A stretch of 6,222 nt of DNA, taken from NCBI GenBank assembly GCA_900321595.1, contig ONWP01000077.1, positions 1 through 6,222 on the forward strand. Reading direction: 5' to 3'. The notes below the pieces were generated by a model. It had not been told where the DNA came from and ran no database searches. It saw nothing but the letters and a program-made list of their open reading frames with translations. Both the position numbers and the translations under genes were made by a program. Each line of letters begins with the position of its first letter. Position 1 is the stretch's first letter. Positions 1-6,222 of this stretch are shown in pieces. The stretch is from an uncultured Eubacteriales bacterium (GTDB lineage Bacteria > Bacillota > Clostridia > Oscillospirales > Acutalibacteraceae).

Positions 1-1274
1 AGGCGGCGGGCGTGCAGCGGCTCGCCGGGCTTGTGATCCCTCAGCTCCGGGCAGAGCTCGTTGATGATCTCCCGGTAGTTGGAATCCCGGTAGCCCTCGA
101 TCATGACCAGGGTGTGGGTGTCGGACTGGCGCAGCAGGTACTCCGCCTCGTGGATCTTATACGCGGTGTTCATCGTGACCAGCACCGCGCCGATCTTCGT
201 GGTCGCCCAGAAGGTCAGGTACCACTGCGGCACGTTCGTCGCCCAGATCGTGACCTTGGAGCCGGGCTTGACGCCCAGGGAGATCAGCACGCGGGCGAAC
301 TCGTCCACGTCGTCGCGGAACTCGGCGTAGGTGCGTGTGTAGTCAAGCGTCGTGTATTTGACGGCGAGCTGGTCCGGGAACTCCTCGACCATGGTGTCGA
401 GCACCTGCGAAAAGGTCTTCTCGATCAGCGTCTCCTTCTCCCAGACGAAGCGGCCGGTGTGCGCCTTGTTGTAGTAAAGGGGCTTGCTGCGGCGTCTGGC
501 GCTGCGGTAGCGGCGCATGGTGCTGACGAAGTGGGTCAGGATGATATCGATATCGGGCAGCTCCTCGATCCACGCGGGATTCCAGTCCAGCGACAGGAAA
601 CCGTCGTAGTTGACGCTGGTCAGCGCGTTCACCAGCTCCTGCACGGGCATCTCCCCTTCGCCGAAGAGCTCCGGGGCGTGCGCGCCGTCCTCGGTGCGGC
701 AGTCGCGGATGTGCGCGTGCCGCACGTAGGCTCCCAGGTTCGTGATGGACGTCTCCGCGTCCTCGCCGCCGATCATAACGGTCGCGTACATATCCCAGAG
801 GGCGGCCAGCCGGTCGTCGTCGGCAAAGCGGTTGAGCATCTCGCGCAGCTTTTTCGTATCGCAGTAGGCGTCGCGCGTCTCAACGAGCAGACAGACATTC
901 GCGCCGGCGGCCTGCTCCAGAAGCAGCGCGAGCTCCCGCTCGGCTCTGTCGGCGTCCTCGCACGCCGTGTGCAGACTGATGTGGCGGACGTCCAGATTCC
1001 GGGCGAGCTCGAGCGACGCGCGGAATTCGTCCTCGAAGGCCTCATCCAGAAAATCATGCCGGGTGCCGATGCTCGCACACTGCAGACCGCGGCGCACCAG
1101 ATCGCGCCGCGCCGCCGCGCTCATCTGCGGGTTCGCGGGGCTGTTCTTGCCCTGGAAGGCATAGCCCTGCGCGTTATAGGCCTCGATGCCGGAAAGACCG
1201 GCCTGCTGCGCCGCAGCGCAGAGCTCGTCCCATTTGAATTCATTCCAGCCGCGGATCGAATATGACAGCTTCAC
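1..1274 (-). CDS. Two-domain protein: TIM-barrel sugar isomerase/epimerase-like domain fused to AMP-forming acyl-CoA synthetase (3' end cut by window)
   Basis: I translated this frame by hand: it is open from a GTG at 1274 to the window edge, giving 424 visible residues without a stop. Residues 1-250 look like the xylose-isomerase-like TIM barrel (AP endonuclease 2 superfamily). It begins KLSYSIRGWNEF, and plausible metal ligands are E132 (LLVETRD), D161 (LWDMY), H188 (HAHIRD) and D230 (LSLDWNP). A basic linker follows (about 253-264, RRYRSARRRSK). Residues 265-424 match the start of AMP-forming acyl-CoA synthetases: TYAEFRDDVDEFARVLISLG (315-334), KVTIWATNVPQWY, and KIGAVLVTMNTAY (360-372). 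The ATP-binding TSGTTG-type motif should lie beyond the window. The GTG start is 3 bases after the upstream stop and has a GAGGGGG site 8 bases before it. No internal start with a good ribosome site was seen at the domain junction, so a true fusion is likely. The substrates of both domains are unknown. I am sure of the frame and fairly sure of both domain families. Confidence 0.85.
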   Translation of the reverse strand, partial: MKLSYSIRGWNEFKWDELCAAAQQAGLSGIEAYNAQGYAFQGKNSPANPQMSAAARRDLVRRGLQCASIGTRHDFLDEAFEDEFRASLELARNLDVRHISLHTACEDADRAERELALLLEQAAGANVCLLVETRDAYCDTKKLREMLNRFADDDRLAALWDMYATVMIGGEDAETSITNLGAYVRHAHIRDCRTEDGAHAPELFGEGEMPVQELVNALTSVNYDGFLSLDWNPAWIEELPDIDIILTHFVSTMRRYRSARRRSKPLYYNKAHTGRFVWEKETLIEKTFSQVLDTMVEEFPDQLAVKYTTLDYTRTYAEFRDDVDEFARVLISLGVKPGSKVTIWATNVPQWYLTFWATTKIGAVLVTMNTAYKIHEAEYLLRQSDTHTLVMIEGYRDSNYREIINELCPELRDHKPGEPLHARR

Positions 1275-1277
1275 CGT

Positions 1278-2684
1278 TTATTCCCCCTCGTATACGATCT
1301 TGTTCAGCGCGCTGATATAGGCGCGGATCGCGGCGCCGATGATATCGGTCGAAATGCCGCTGCCCGCGTAGACCTTGCCGTCGGCGCGCAGCTTCACCAT
1401 GGCGCTGCCCATGGATTCCGCGCCCTCTGTGACAGTCTGGATCTGGAAGTCGTCCATGTCGTAGTGATGGCCGACGATCTGCTCGATGGCAAAGAACGCG
1501 GCGTCGATGGGGCCGTCGCCGACGGCCACGGCCTGCCGGCGTTCCCCGTCCTTGAGCACCGTGATATTCGCCGTCGCGGTCAGCACGTTGCCGCTGTTGA
1601 TGACATAGCTGTCGATGCGGAACGTGGCCGGGACCTGCAGCGCCGTGCTGGCGACGATCGCGTCCAGCTCACGGGTGCCGACGAACTGCTTCTTGACCGC
1701 GATGCGGCGGAACGCCTCGTACACCTTGGCGTTGTCCTCCTCGGAGAGATCGTATCCCAGCTGGCTGACGACCTTCGTCACCTCGGTGATGTCGTCGTTT
1801 TTGTCGAGGCAGATGTTGGCGATCTCCCCGCCGGAGTGGTCGAAGGGCTTCGGCTCGCTGCGGTTCGCGCTGACGATGCGGCCGATCTGCGAGACCACGC
1901 GGTTCAGCTCCGTCGTGCGAAGGCCGATCTCGATCTCCAGCGCGCTGCCCTTGACCTGCGCCAGCCGCGCGATCTGCTCGAGCGTCGTGTAACCGGCGGG
2001 CACAGCCGTGCACTTCACGCCGTCCGCGCCGGCCTCAACGGCCGCCGCGGCGCAGGCCGCCGCCATGCACATGCCGTCGCTGACCTGTACAAAAAGCTTC
2101 GCGTCCGCCGTTTTCGGCGCGTTTTCCCGGACGCCGTTCAGGAAGGTGATGAATTCATCCGGCAGCAGCACGCCGGCGGAATCGCACAGCGTCACGCGGC
2201 TCGCACCGGCTTCGACGGCCGCCGTCACAGCGGCGTACAGGAATTCCGGCTCCGCGCGGGTCGCGTCGAGCGCGGTAAACTCCACATCCGCGCACAGCGC
2301 GCGGCACGCGGCGACCTGCTTTTTGATCGCCTCGAGCATCGCGGGCGCCTTCATGTGGCCGGTGTACTCCATCTGCACGGGCGACGCGGGCGCGGTCACG
2401 TTGAGGATCGGCTTTTTCGCCGCCTTCACGCTCTCCCACGTCTCGTTCACGAGCGCGGAGTTCACGGGCACGCAGGCGCTCACAGCGGACTTGACGGAGG
2501 CCGCGACCGTCTTGCCGAACAGCTCGTCGGCCTTCTGACCGGTGATCGGGGGCAGTTCGATGACGTCCGCCCGCAGTCGGTCCAGACAGTTGGCGATCTC
2601 CAGCTTCTCCTTGAAGCTCAGCGCGCTCTTGTGCAGGTCGTATGCCTGCAGGAGCGTTGTGTCGATCAGAGTGATGTGTCTCAT
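1278..2684 (-). CDS. 2-isopropylmalate synthase (LeuA)-like protein with degenerate active site and intact LeuA regulatory domain
   Basis: A 468-residue protein of the HMGL/LeuA/homocitrate synthase family; bacterial LeuA is usually about 500-520. The fold is clear: ITLIDTTL (4-11), DVEFTALDATRAEPEFL (133-149) and VTLCDSAGVLLPDEF (164-178) match barrel strands. Residues about 355-468 match the LeuA allosteric domain, with YVINSGN (360-366), VGDGPIDAAFFAI (388-400) and SGISTDIIGAAIRAY (442-456). The active site is lost. DTTLRDGEQ reads DTTLLQAYD, so the catalytic Arg and metal-binding Asp are L12 and Q13. The HxHND metal motif reads QVSDG (200-204), and EDATR reads LDATR. Normal LeuA condensation of acetyl-CoA with 2-ketoisovalerate is therefore unlikely. 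The role may be regulatory (leucine binding, or partnering an active LeuA) or a changed reaction; that is inference. The start is ATG 2684, with AAAGGAG 8 bases upstream. Expression is placed behind the T-box leader, and the acyl-CoA synthetase fusion follows after 3 bases. Confidence 0.85.
   Translation of the reverse strand: MRHITLIDTTLLQAYDLHKSALSFKEKLEIANCLDRLRADVIELPPITGQKADELFGKTVAASVKSAVSACVPVNSALVNETWESVKAAKKPILNVTAPASPVQMEYTGHMKAPAMLEAIKKQVAACRALCADVEFTALDATRAEPEFLYAAVTAAVEAGASRVTLCDSAGVLLPDEFITFLNGVRENAPKTADAKLFVQVSDGMCMAAACAAAAVEAGADGVKCTAVPAGYTTLEQIARLAQVKGSALEIEIGLRTTELNRVVSQIGRIVSANRSEPKPFDHSGGEIANICLDKNDDITEVTKVVSQLGYDLSEEDNAKVYEAFRRIAVKKQFVGTRELDAIVASTALQVPATFRIDSYVINSGNVLTATANITVLKDGERRQAVAVGDGPIDAAFFAIEQIVGHHYDMDDFQIQTVTEGAESMGSAMVKLRADGKVYAGSGISTDIIGAAIRAYISALNKIVYEGE
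1283..1289 (-). promoter_or_regulatory. Ribosome binding site supporting the GTG start at 1274
   Basis: GAGGGGG on the minus strand lies inside the last codons of the LeuA-like gene, 8 bases before the GTG. It is the reason for choosing GTG 1274, since the frame has no ATG until residue 51. The 3-base gap between the genes implies translational coupling. Confidence 0.6.
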
Positions 2685-2692
2685 GGCGTTCT

Positions 2693-2699
2693 CTCCTTT
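2693..2699 (-). promoter_or_regulatory. Ribosome binding site of the LeuA-like gene
   Basis: AAAGGAG on the minus strand is 8 bases before ATG 2684. It fixes the start there. The same frame stays open up to a GTG at 2807, but that stretch is the T-box antiterminator and terminator, so the longer start is not credible. Confidence 0.85.
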
Positions 2700-2747
2700 G
2701 TCCGCTGAAATTATCGTTTCTTTCTGTTTTTTGAAGGGTTTTCCGTG

Positions 2748-2783
2748 AAAAAACGTCCCAAAAGCATTCCTGCTTCTGGGACG
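2748..2783 (-). terminator. Intrinsic terminator of the T-box leader
   Basis: On the minus strand CGTCCCAGAAGCA pairs with TGCTTTTGGGACG around a GGAA tetraloop, giving a 13-bp stem with one G-U pair, followed directly by six T. The 5' arm of the stem overlaps the 3' arm of the antiterminator (2778-2786), so the two structures exclude each other. It ends transcription when the cognate tRNA is charged. It may also stop transcripts reading through from the oxidoreductase operon upstream. Confidence 0.95.
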
Positions 2784-2809
2784 ATCCTGTTTCGATCGCG
2801 GTACCACCC
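2778..2809 (-). promoter_or_regulatory. T-box antiterminator
   Basis: GGG (2809-2807), a 7-base bulge TGGTACC, then GCGATC (2799-2794) pairing with GATCGT (2786-2781), and closing CCC (2780-2778). This is the canonical T-box antiterminator layout, with 5'-UGGN pairing to the tRNA NCCA end. N is U, which predicts a tRNA with discriminator base A. Val, Leu and Ile tRNAs fit; Gly, Thr, Ser, Cys and Trp tRNAs fit poorly. Confidence 0.95.
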
Positions 2810-3067
2810 GGATTGCCGCTGACGCGGCCGCTCTGTACGCTCTGACAAGCGTCGGGTCATGGTAACGGGACCCTTCCGAACCTCCTTACTCCGGGATGCG
2901 ATCCCATTCCGGAGGTCTGCTCCGGCAGGAGACTGCGCATCTGCGGCTCGTGCCGACTTTCACCGGGCGTCGGCTCTCTGGAACGGCCACGCAGCGCGCA
3001 TAGTGCCTTCACTGCATTTCTTCGTTATTGCGTTTTGATCCGCCGCTGTCGGGCGAATGACTGTTTC

Positions 3068-3096
3068 ATTTTAGCCTTTGCGCGGAAAAAAGTCAA
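3068..3096 (-). promoter_or_regulatory. Sigma-A type promoter of the T-box operon
   Basis: TTGACT (3096-3091) and TAAAAT (3073-3068) on the minus strand, separated by exactly 17 bases. Each differs from the consensus hexamer by one base. Transcription would start near 3061, just before Stem I of the T-box leader. The 57 bases between it and the gamma subunit stop (3097-3153) hold no gene and no clear hairpin-plus-T-run terminator. Confidence 0.85.
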
Positions 3097-3153
3097 GTAA
3101 AATCTTGTATAATTCTCCGCCGCAGGGGCCGATCTTTTTGTGAATATTCTACA

Positions 3154-3687
3154 TTATGTGTATTGATAGCCGGCGTCGATGGCCTTCATATTGACGGCCA
3201 GCTTGTCCGCGTGGCGGGCGGAAACGACCTTCTTCAGCGCCGCCTCTATGTTCTCGCCGGTGACGGCGTCGCACTCGCGCAGGAGCTTGCCGACCATGAC
3301 CATATTGGCAAGGCTCGGCGCGCCGATTTCCTTGGCGATCTGCGTCGCCGGGATGTAGAAGACGGACACGTCCGTGCGCGCGACCTTGCGCGCGATCAGC
3401 GAGGACTCCACGAAGATCATGCCGCCGGGCACCACGTCGTTCTCATACTTGTCGAGCGAGGGCAGGTTCATGGCGATGAGCACGTCCGGCTTGGAGACGA
3501 TGGGCGAGCCCACGTTCTCGTCGGACAGGATCACGCTGCAGTTGGCCGTGCCGCCGCGCATCTCGGGGCCGTAGGAGGGCAGCCAGGACAGGTGCCGGTC
3601 TTCGAGCAGCCCTTTATAGGCGAGGAATTTGCCCGCGAACAGGACGCCCTGTCCGCCGAAACCCGCGATGAGGATCTGCGTCGTCAT
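3154..3687 (-). CDS. 2-oxoacid:ferredoxin oxidoreductase, gamma subunit
   Basis: A 177-residue protein of the pyruvate/ketoisovalerate oxidoreductase catalytic (gamma) family, normally about 175-190 residues, so it looks complete. Signature stretches are ILIAGFGGQGVLFAGK near the N-terminus and SYGPEMRGGTANCSVILSD in the first third. In this enzyme class the gamma domain takes part in binding CoA and completes the alpha-beta-gamma(-delta) cytoplasmic complex that converts a 2-oxoacid, CoA and oxidised ferredoxin to acyl-CoA, CO2 and reduced ferredoxin, or the reverse. I chose ATG 3687 because AAGGAGG lies 9 bases upstream; a GTG at 3696 in the same frame directly abuts that site. Only one base separates this ATG from the beta stop (TGATATG), implying coupled translation. 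It would be called korC in KOR nomenclature, but gene letters vary and the substrate is unproven, so no symbol is given. Confidence 0.93.
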   Translation of the reverse strand: MTTQILIAGFGGQGVLFAGKFLAYKGLLEDRHLSWLPSYGPEMRGGTANCSVILSDENVGSPIVSKPDVLIAMNLPSLDKYENDVVPGGMIFVESSLIARKVARTDVSVFYIPATQIAKEIGAPSLANMVMVGKLLRECDAVTGENIEAALKKVVSARHADKLAVNMKAIDAGYQYT

Positions 3688-3688
3688 A

Positions 3689-4437
<749 letters not shown>

Positions 4438-4438
<1 letters not shown>

Positions 4439-5499
4439 TACGCATTCCCTCCGTTCATGTTCTTGATCGCGGCAAGGACCTCGTCAGGCGAGGGGATCAT
4501 GCCGCCGACGCGGCTGCACAGCGCCGCGGGCTTCGCGCAGCCGCAGGCAAGGCGCACGTCGTCGATCATCTGTCCCATGGACAGCTCCACGCTGACGAAT
4601 CCCTTCACGCGGGGCGCGGCGTCCGCGATGGCCTTCTTCGGGAACGGCCATACGGTGATGGGACGGATCAGGCCGGCCTTGATGCCCTCCGCGCGCGCGG
4701 CGACGACGGCGTTCTTTGAGACTCTGGCCGCGATGCCGAACGCCACGACGCACACCTCGGCGTCGTCCATCATAAAGGACTCGTATCTGGCCTCCTTCGC
4801 CTCGATCTCGGCGTAGCGCTCAAACCGCTCCAGATTGGTGCGTTCGAGCTCCTCCGGGACGAGGTAAAGCGAGTTGACGATGTTGTGCGGACGCGCCATC
4901 TGCGTGCCGGTCAGCGCCCAGGGCTTCTCGACCTTGGATGCGCTCTCCTCGGGCAGGACGACGGGCTCCATCATCTGACCGATGGTGCCGTCCGCCAGAA
5001 GCATGGCGGGCACGCGGTACTGGTCGGAAAGATCGAACGCCAGCGCCGTCAGATCGGCCATCTCCTGCACGCTGGCAGGCGTGAGCACGATCAGGTGATA
5101 GTCGCCGTGGCCGCCGCCCTTGGTGGCCTGATAATAGTCGGACTGGCTGGGCTGAATGCCGCCGAGGCCGGGGCCGCCGCGCTCCACGTTGACGATCAGC
5201 GCGGGCAGATCGGAGCCTGCCATGTAAGAAATGCCTTCACCCTTGAGCGAGATGCCGGGGCTCGAGGAGGAGGTCATCGCGCGTTTGCCTGCGGACGCTG
5301 CGCCGTAGACCATGTTGATCGCGGCGATCTCACTTTCCGCCTGCAGGAAGGTGCCGCCGATCTTGGGCATTCTCTTTGCCATGTAGGCGGCGATCTCCGT
5401 CTGGGGGGTGATGGGATAGCCGAAGTAGTGGCGGCAGCCGGCACGGATCGCGGCTTCAGCGATGGCTTCGTTTCCCTTCATCAAAACTTTGTCAGCCAT
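4438..5499 (-). CDS. vorB: 2-oxoacid:ferredoxin oxidoreductase, alpha subunit, VorB (3-methyl-2-oxobutanoate/2-ketoisovalerate) type
   Basis: A 353-residue protein, typical for VorB and shorter than most KorA proteins (about 375). Landmarks are KVLMKGNEAIAEAAI (4-18), YPITP (28-32), AESEIAAINMVYGA (54-67), TSSSSPG (76-82) and RGGPGLG (107-113). The second domain shows VAFGIAARVSKNAV and RPITVWPFPKKAI. Together with beta it forms the TPP active site. The VorB type is associated with branched-chain 2-oxoacids from valine, leucine and isoleucine, but the family is promiscuous and misnamed members are common. I chose ATG 5499 because AAAGGTGA ends 9 bases before it, while a GTG at 5508 directly abuts that site. 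The gene starts 9 bases after the ferredoxin stop. Identity as an OFOR alpha subunit is secure; the branched-chain assignment rests on family resemblance and the neighbouring LeuA-like/T-box operon. Confidence 0.93.
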
Positions 5500-5508
5500 A
5501 TGTTTCAC

Positions 5509-5516
5509 TCACCTTT
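5509..5516 (-). promoter_or_regulatory. Ribosome binding site of the alpha subunit gene
   Basis: AAAGGTGA on the minus strand overlaps the last codons and the TGA stop of the ferredoxin gene, 9 bases before ATG 5499. It decides against GTG 5508. Confidence 0.7.
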
Positions 5517-5715
5517 CTACTGTAATCACGCAGTCGGGACACATTGTCGCACAGAACGCGCAGCCGATGCAGTCGTCGGGACGCGCAGCTTCGATGGGAT
5601 GGTGTCCTTTGCTGTTGAGCTTGTCCTTGTTCAGCTCCAAAACGTTCTTGGGGCAGACGTTGATGCACAGTCCGCAGCCCTTGCAGATCTCGGTTTTGAA
5701 CGTCAGTTTTGCCAT
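5509..5715 (-). CDS. 2-oxoacid:ferredoxin oxidoreductase, delta subunit (2x[4Fe-4S] ferredoxin)
   Basis: A 68-residue bacterial-type ferredoxin with two complete cluster motifs, CKGCGLCINVCP (11-22) and CIGCAFCATMCP (49-60). Each last Cys followed by Pro contributes to the other cluster, as usual in this fold. An extra C62 follows the second motif. It is the electron outlet of the OFOR complex, moving electrons between the beta-subunit cluster and external ferredoxin. The start is ATG 5715, with AAAGGAG 8 bases upstream; a TTG at 5721 in the same frame is only two bases from that site and is rejected. It is the first of four oxidoreductase genes in the order delta-alpha-beta-gamma, 15 bases after the ATPase stop. 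Equivalent names elsewhere are KorD, VorD or VorC. Confidence 0.94.
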   Translation of the reverse strand: MAKLTFKTEICKGCGLCINVCPKNVLELNKDKLNSKGHHPIEAARPDDCIGCAFCATMCPDCVITVER

Positions 5716-5723
5716 GACCAACT

Positions 5724-5730
5724 CTCCTTT
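5724..5730 (-). promoter_or_regulatory. Ribosome binding site of the ferredoxin gene
   Basis: AAAGGAG on the minus strand lies in the 15-base gap after the ATPase stop, 8 bases before ATG 5715. It selects that ATG over TTG 5721. Confidence 0.85.
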
Positions 5731-6222
5731 TTATCGAATTTTGGCTTGCAGATCAAGCCCGATCAGGTTGGGTATCGTGTCCCGCAGCGCGGGAACGAGG
5801 GGATGGTTCACCGAGGTGAACCGCAGCGGCAGGCCGCTCTTTTCGCACAGCTCGCGCGTGCGTTCCGTCGTGCGCAGCACGGTGTCCGGCACGGTCTCGT
5901 CGCCGAGATTCGAGTTGTTGACGATGCCTGTGAACGGCAGGTGTCCGGCGTATTCGATCTCGCGCAGCACCTCCAGCGCGTCGTCGACGGTCGTCGTCAG
6001 CGGACGGTAGAAATTCACGACGAACAGCATCTCGAAATCGTTCTCTTCCAGAAGAGCGGGCGCGAGCCGCCCGAGTGCGAGCGCACCGCGGTCGTCGCCG
6101 CCGATGTCGAGGATGCAGGACAGTTCGCGGTCGTCCGTGATCGCGTAGAGCGTCTGCGGCAGGGCGGGGATGTCCACGTTGGAATTGGCGTATTCCGAGC
6201 AGATGAAGCGGATGCCCGCCTG
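5731..6222 (-). CDS. ParA/MinD/CobQ-like P-loop ATPase, C-terminal part (5' end outside the window)
   Basis: The frame is open from the window edge to TAA at 5731, giving 163 visible residues. A GTG at 6177 lies in mid-protein and is not the start: the residues before it (EYANSN) continue straight into VDIPALPQTLYAI, a stretch typical of these proteins. The visible part carries a Walker-B-like strand CILDIGGDDRGALALGR, then FVVNFYRPLTTT and FTGIVNNSNLGDET, where a base-recognition Asn is expected in this class. The P-loop (GxxGSGKT type) should lie beyond the window. Such SIMIBI-class ATPases of Clostridia are of unknown function. The 15-base gap to the ferredoxin gene suggests it is the first known member of the oxidoreductase operon, perhaps helping with maturation, cofactor loading or control; that is inference. 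The family assignment is fairly sure, the function unknown. Confidence 0.8.
   Translation of the reverse strand, partial: QAGIRFICSEYANSNVDIPALPQTLYAITDDRELSCILDIGGDDRGALALGRLAPALLEENDFEMLFVVNFYRPLTTTVDDALEVLREIEYAGHLPFTGIVNNSNLGDETVPDTVLRTTERTRELCEKSGLPLRFTSVNHPLVPALRDTIPNLIGLDLQAKIR

Larger units (their letters stand above)
2748..3061 (-). promoter_or_regulatory. T-box riboswitch leader (tRNA-sensing transcription attenuator)
   Basis: A leader of about 310 bases upstream of the LeuA-like gene. Distal Stem I is recognisable: AGAGAG (2979-2974), then GCCGAC (2974-2969) pairing with GTCGGC (2957-2952) around a loop that contains GGTGAAA. Below it CTGC/GCAG (2994-2991 with 2944-2941) and TGCGC/GCGCA (3000-2996 with 2938-2934) pair, and a basal GCAG/CTGC (3015-3012 with 2928-2925) can close the stem. 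The 3' side of the internal loop between the last two helices (2933-2929) reads GTCTC. The specifier is therefore probably GUC (Val) or CUC (Leu), but the exact register is not resolved by hand folding. The T-box core, antiterminator and terminator follow. Uncharged cognate tRNA should allow read-through into the two downstream genes. The 5' end is taken from the promoter. Confidence 0.93.

Noticed and set aside
343..1078. Minus-strand short frames (343-573 and 773-1078)
   Set aside because: They are in the wrong frame within the fusion gene, whose frame I translated continuously across both.
12..1265. Long plus-strand open frame (417 codons)
   Set aside because: It is the antisense shadow of the GC-rich fusion gene. 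Its translation is Arg/Val/His/Gly-rich with no recognisable domain, whereas the minus-strand frame reads as two known folds.
1278..2684. LeuA-like gene as a pseudogene
   Set aside because: The frame is intact, the ribosome site is strong, the regulatory domain is conserved and a T-box precedes it. Loss is confined to active-site positions, which suggests selection for a different role.
1464..2708. Long plus-strand open frame (414 codons)
   Set aside because: Antisense shadow of the LeuA-like gene; the product has low-complexity Arg/Asp/His/Leu composition, with no family resemblance.
3041..3055. Small hairpin CGCC/GGCG near the leader 5' end as a separate regulatory element
   Set aside because: Only a 4-bp stem with a 7-base loop; too weak to call apart from the T-box leader.
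5462..6010. Plus-strand open frame (182 codons)
   Set aside because: It overlaps three secure minus-strand genes and its Ser/Arg-rich translation matches nothing recognisable.

Overview
The window looks like chromosomal DNA from a GC-rich, strictly anaerobic Firmicute, most likely a gut-type Clostridia lineage such as the Oscillospiraceae. This is inferred from three things: a T-box tRNA-sensing leader (a Firmicutes hallmark), an oxygen-sensitive 2-oxoacid:ferredoxin oxidoreductase, and high G+C with strong AAGGAGG-type ribosome binding sites. No species can be named from the sequence alone. Every supported gene is on the minus strand, so transcription runs from high to low coordinates.

Right half (6222 to 3154, upstream): a tight operon. 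It starts with the C-terminal part of a ParA/MinD/CobQ-like P-loop ATPase that is cut by the window edge. Four subunits of a 2-oxoacid:ferredoxin oxidoreductase follow, in the order delta (2x[4Fe-4S] ferredoxin), alpha (VorB type), beta (TPP binding) and gamma. The genes are spaced or overlapped by -1 to +15 bases, with several Shine-Dalgarno sequences inside the end of the preceding gene. The alpha subunit resembles the 2-ketoisovalerate (branched-chain) branch of the family, but the true substrate is not proven by sequence.

Middle (3153 to 2685): a non-coding block. It holds a near-consensus promoter (TTGACT, 17 bp, TAAAAT) and a roughly 310-base T-box leader with a recognisable distal Stem I, the core GGGTGGTACCGCG, a well-formed antiterminator and a strong competing intrinsic terminator. 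The UGGU bulge predicts a tRNA with discriminator base A. The specifier codon is not certain; GUC (Val) and CUC (Leu) are the best candidates.

Left half (2684 to 1): two genes controlled by that T-box. The first is a LeuA/homocitrate-synthase-like protein that keeps the TIM-barrel fold signature and the C-terminal LeuA allosteric domain but has lost the catalytic Arg, the metal-binding Asp and the HxH metal pair. It looks like a pseudoenzyme or a changed enzyme. The second starts with GTG three bases later and runs off the window. It is one continuous frame that joins a xylose-isomerase-like TIM barrel (sugar phosphate isomerase/epimerase family) to the N-terminal part of an AMP-forming acyl-CoA synthetase.

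Taken together (inference): a tRNA-charge-sensing switch controls an acid-activating enzyme and a leucine-sensor-like protein beside an enzyme that interconverts branched-chain acyl-CoAs and 2-oxoacids. A route from branched-chain (or aryl) carboxylic acids through acyl-CoA and reductive carboxylation to amino-acid precursors would fit, and is the most interesting hypothesis in the window.
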